Below are positions 63,924-64,000 of a stretch of DNA of 64,000 nucleotides, in pieces. The first letter of the stretch is position 1. The number at the start of each line of letters is the position of its first letter. This DNA comes from Flavobacterium restrictum (GTDB lineage: Bacteria > Bacteroidota > Bacteroidia > Flavobacteriales > Flavobacteriaceae). The translations under genes and the position numbers were made by a program. The DNA lies in assembly GCF_007097245.1 (NCBI RefSeq), contig NZ_VJZT01000010.1, positions 79,106 through 143,105 on the forward strand. Reading direction: 5' to 3'. The notes under the pieces were generated by a model. The model had not been told where the DNA came from. It made no database searches and was given only the letters and a program-made list of their open reading frames with translations.

Positions 63924-64000
63924 CTAGATAATCTCCGATTTTATAGCACCAAACAAATGCTATAATTGTCAGCGAGAAGAGTTTTTCTAACCTCTCCAAG
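63924..64000 (-). pseudogene. Upstream part of the interrupted IS transposase gene
   Basis: Read leftward in the second frame from the right edge, the codons give LERLEKLFSLTIIAFVWCYKIGDYL before the CTAG at 63924-63927. This matches the region immediately upstream of the KTHGRRAVS segment in IS4-like transposases and joins in frame to the fragment at 55258-55405. The rest lies beyond the window. Confidence 0.7.

Noticed and set aside
1..64000. CRISPR arrays or restriction-modification genes
   Set aside because: No regularly spaced direct repeats and no recognisable cas, methylase or endonuclease genes were seen on either strand.

Overview
The window looks like a chromosomal segment of a Flavobacterium-type member of the Bacteroidetes. 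The evidence is the low GC content, two type IX secretion (T9SS) proteins with gliding-motility-type C-terminal domains, a GH3-family protein, a fused HPPK/deoxynucleoside kinase, -7 promoter boxes of the form TAnnTTTG, and very weak Shine-Dalgarno signals. No rRNA is present. Three tRNAs (Gly-GCC, Leu-UAA, Pro-GGG) are present.

Layout. 1-4.1 kb: start of a DUF6089-type protein, nadK, a CBS protein, pdxJ, an esterase and a small membrane protein. 4.2-5.2 kb: two AT-rich unknown genes and a gene scrap. 5.3-8.8 kb: an arsenic operon (arsR, DUF6428, ArsC-like phosphatase, ACR3 pump) and a MOSC protein. 9-13.1 kb: the proteostasis block tig-clpP-clpX, with a four-helix-bundle (23S intervening-sequence type) gene wedged between clpP and clpX. 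13.3-22.7 kb: serB, a U32 peptidase, a putative abortive-infection gene, purT, a Crp/Fnr regulator, pirin, maa and fabD. 22.8-32.3 kb: an outer-membrane beta-barrel receptor, a tiny lipoprotein, GH3, DUF2797, an AsmA-like protein and sppA. 32.4-40.4 kb: the HPPK-dNK fusion and two paralogous T9SS lectin-domain proteins. 40.5-54.7 kb: an rRNA/tRNA methyltransferase, mutS, tRNAs, waaA, a DegT aminotransferase, galE, three small ligand-binding-fold proteins, der, a lipoprotein and lipB.

54.9-64 kb is the most unusual part, a three-layer nested insertion. A decayed HepT-type toxin gene (one nonsense codon, one 1-bp frameshift) is fused at its start codon to the end of an IS transposase gene. That transposase gene is itself split by an 8.5-kb Mu-like transposable element (55406-63923). 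Removing the element and one copy of the flanking CTAG restores the transposase reading frame across the junction, so both ends are defined to within a few bases. The element has one long leftward operon: a small HTH protein, a MuA-like DDE transposase, a MuB-like ATPase, small proteins, a ClpP-like prohead protease, a baseplate-hub-like protein and a probable major capsid protein. It also has a divergent repressor with 20-bp-spaced operators and a tRNA-like/structured RNA near the right end. It lacks recognisable terminase large subunit, portal, tail tube/sheath and lysis genes. It is therefore either an internally deleted Mu-like prophage or a compact, phage-satellite-like transposable element.

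Several intergenic regions carry long, perfect or near-perfect inverted repeats. These include three members of a dispersed family with shared borders and exchangeable hairpin centres (about 2.8, 8.85 and 16.7 kb), a possible fourth at 52.7 kb, and a 30-bp-arm inverted repeat at 19.4 kb. Function assignments rest on motif recognition only; no database search was run.
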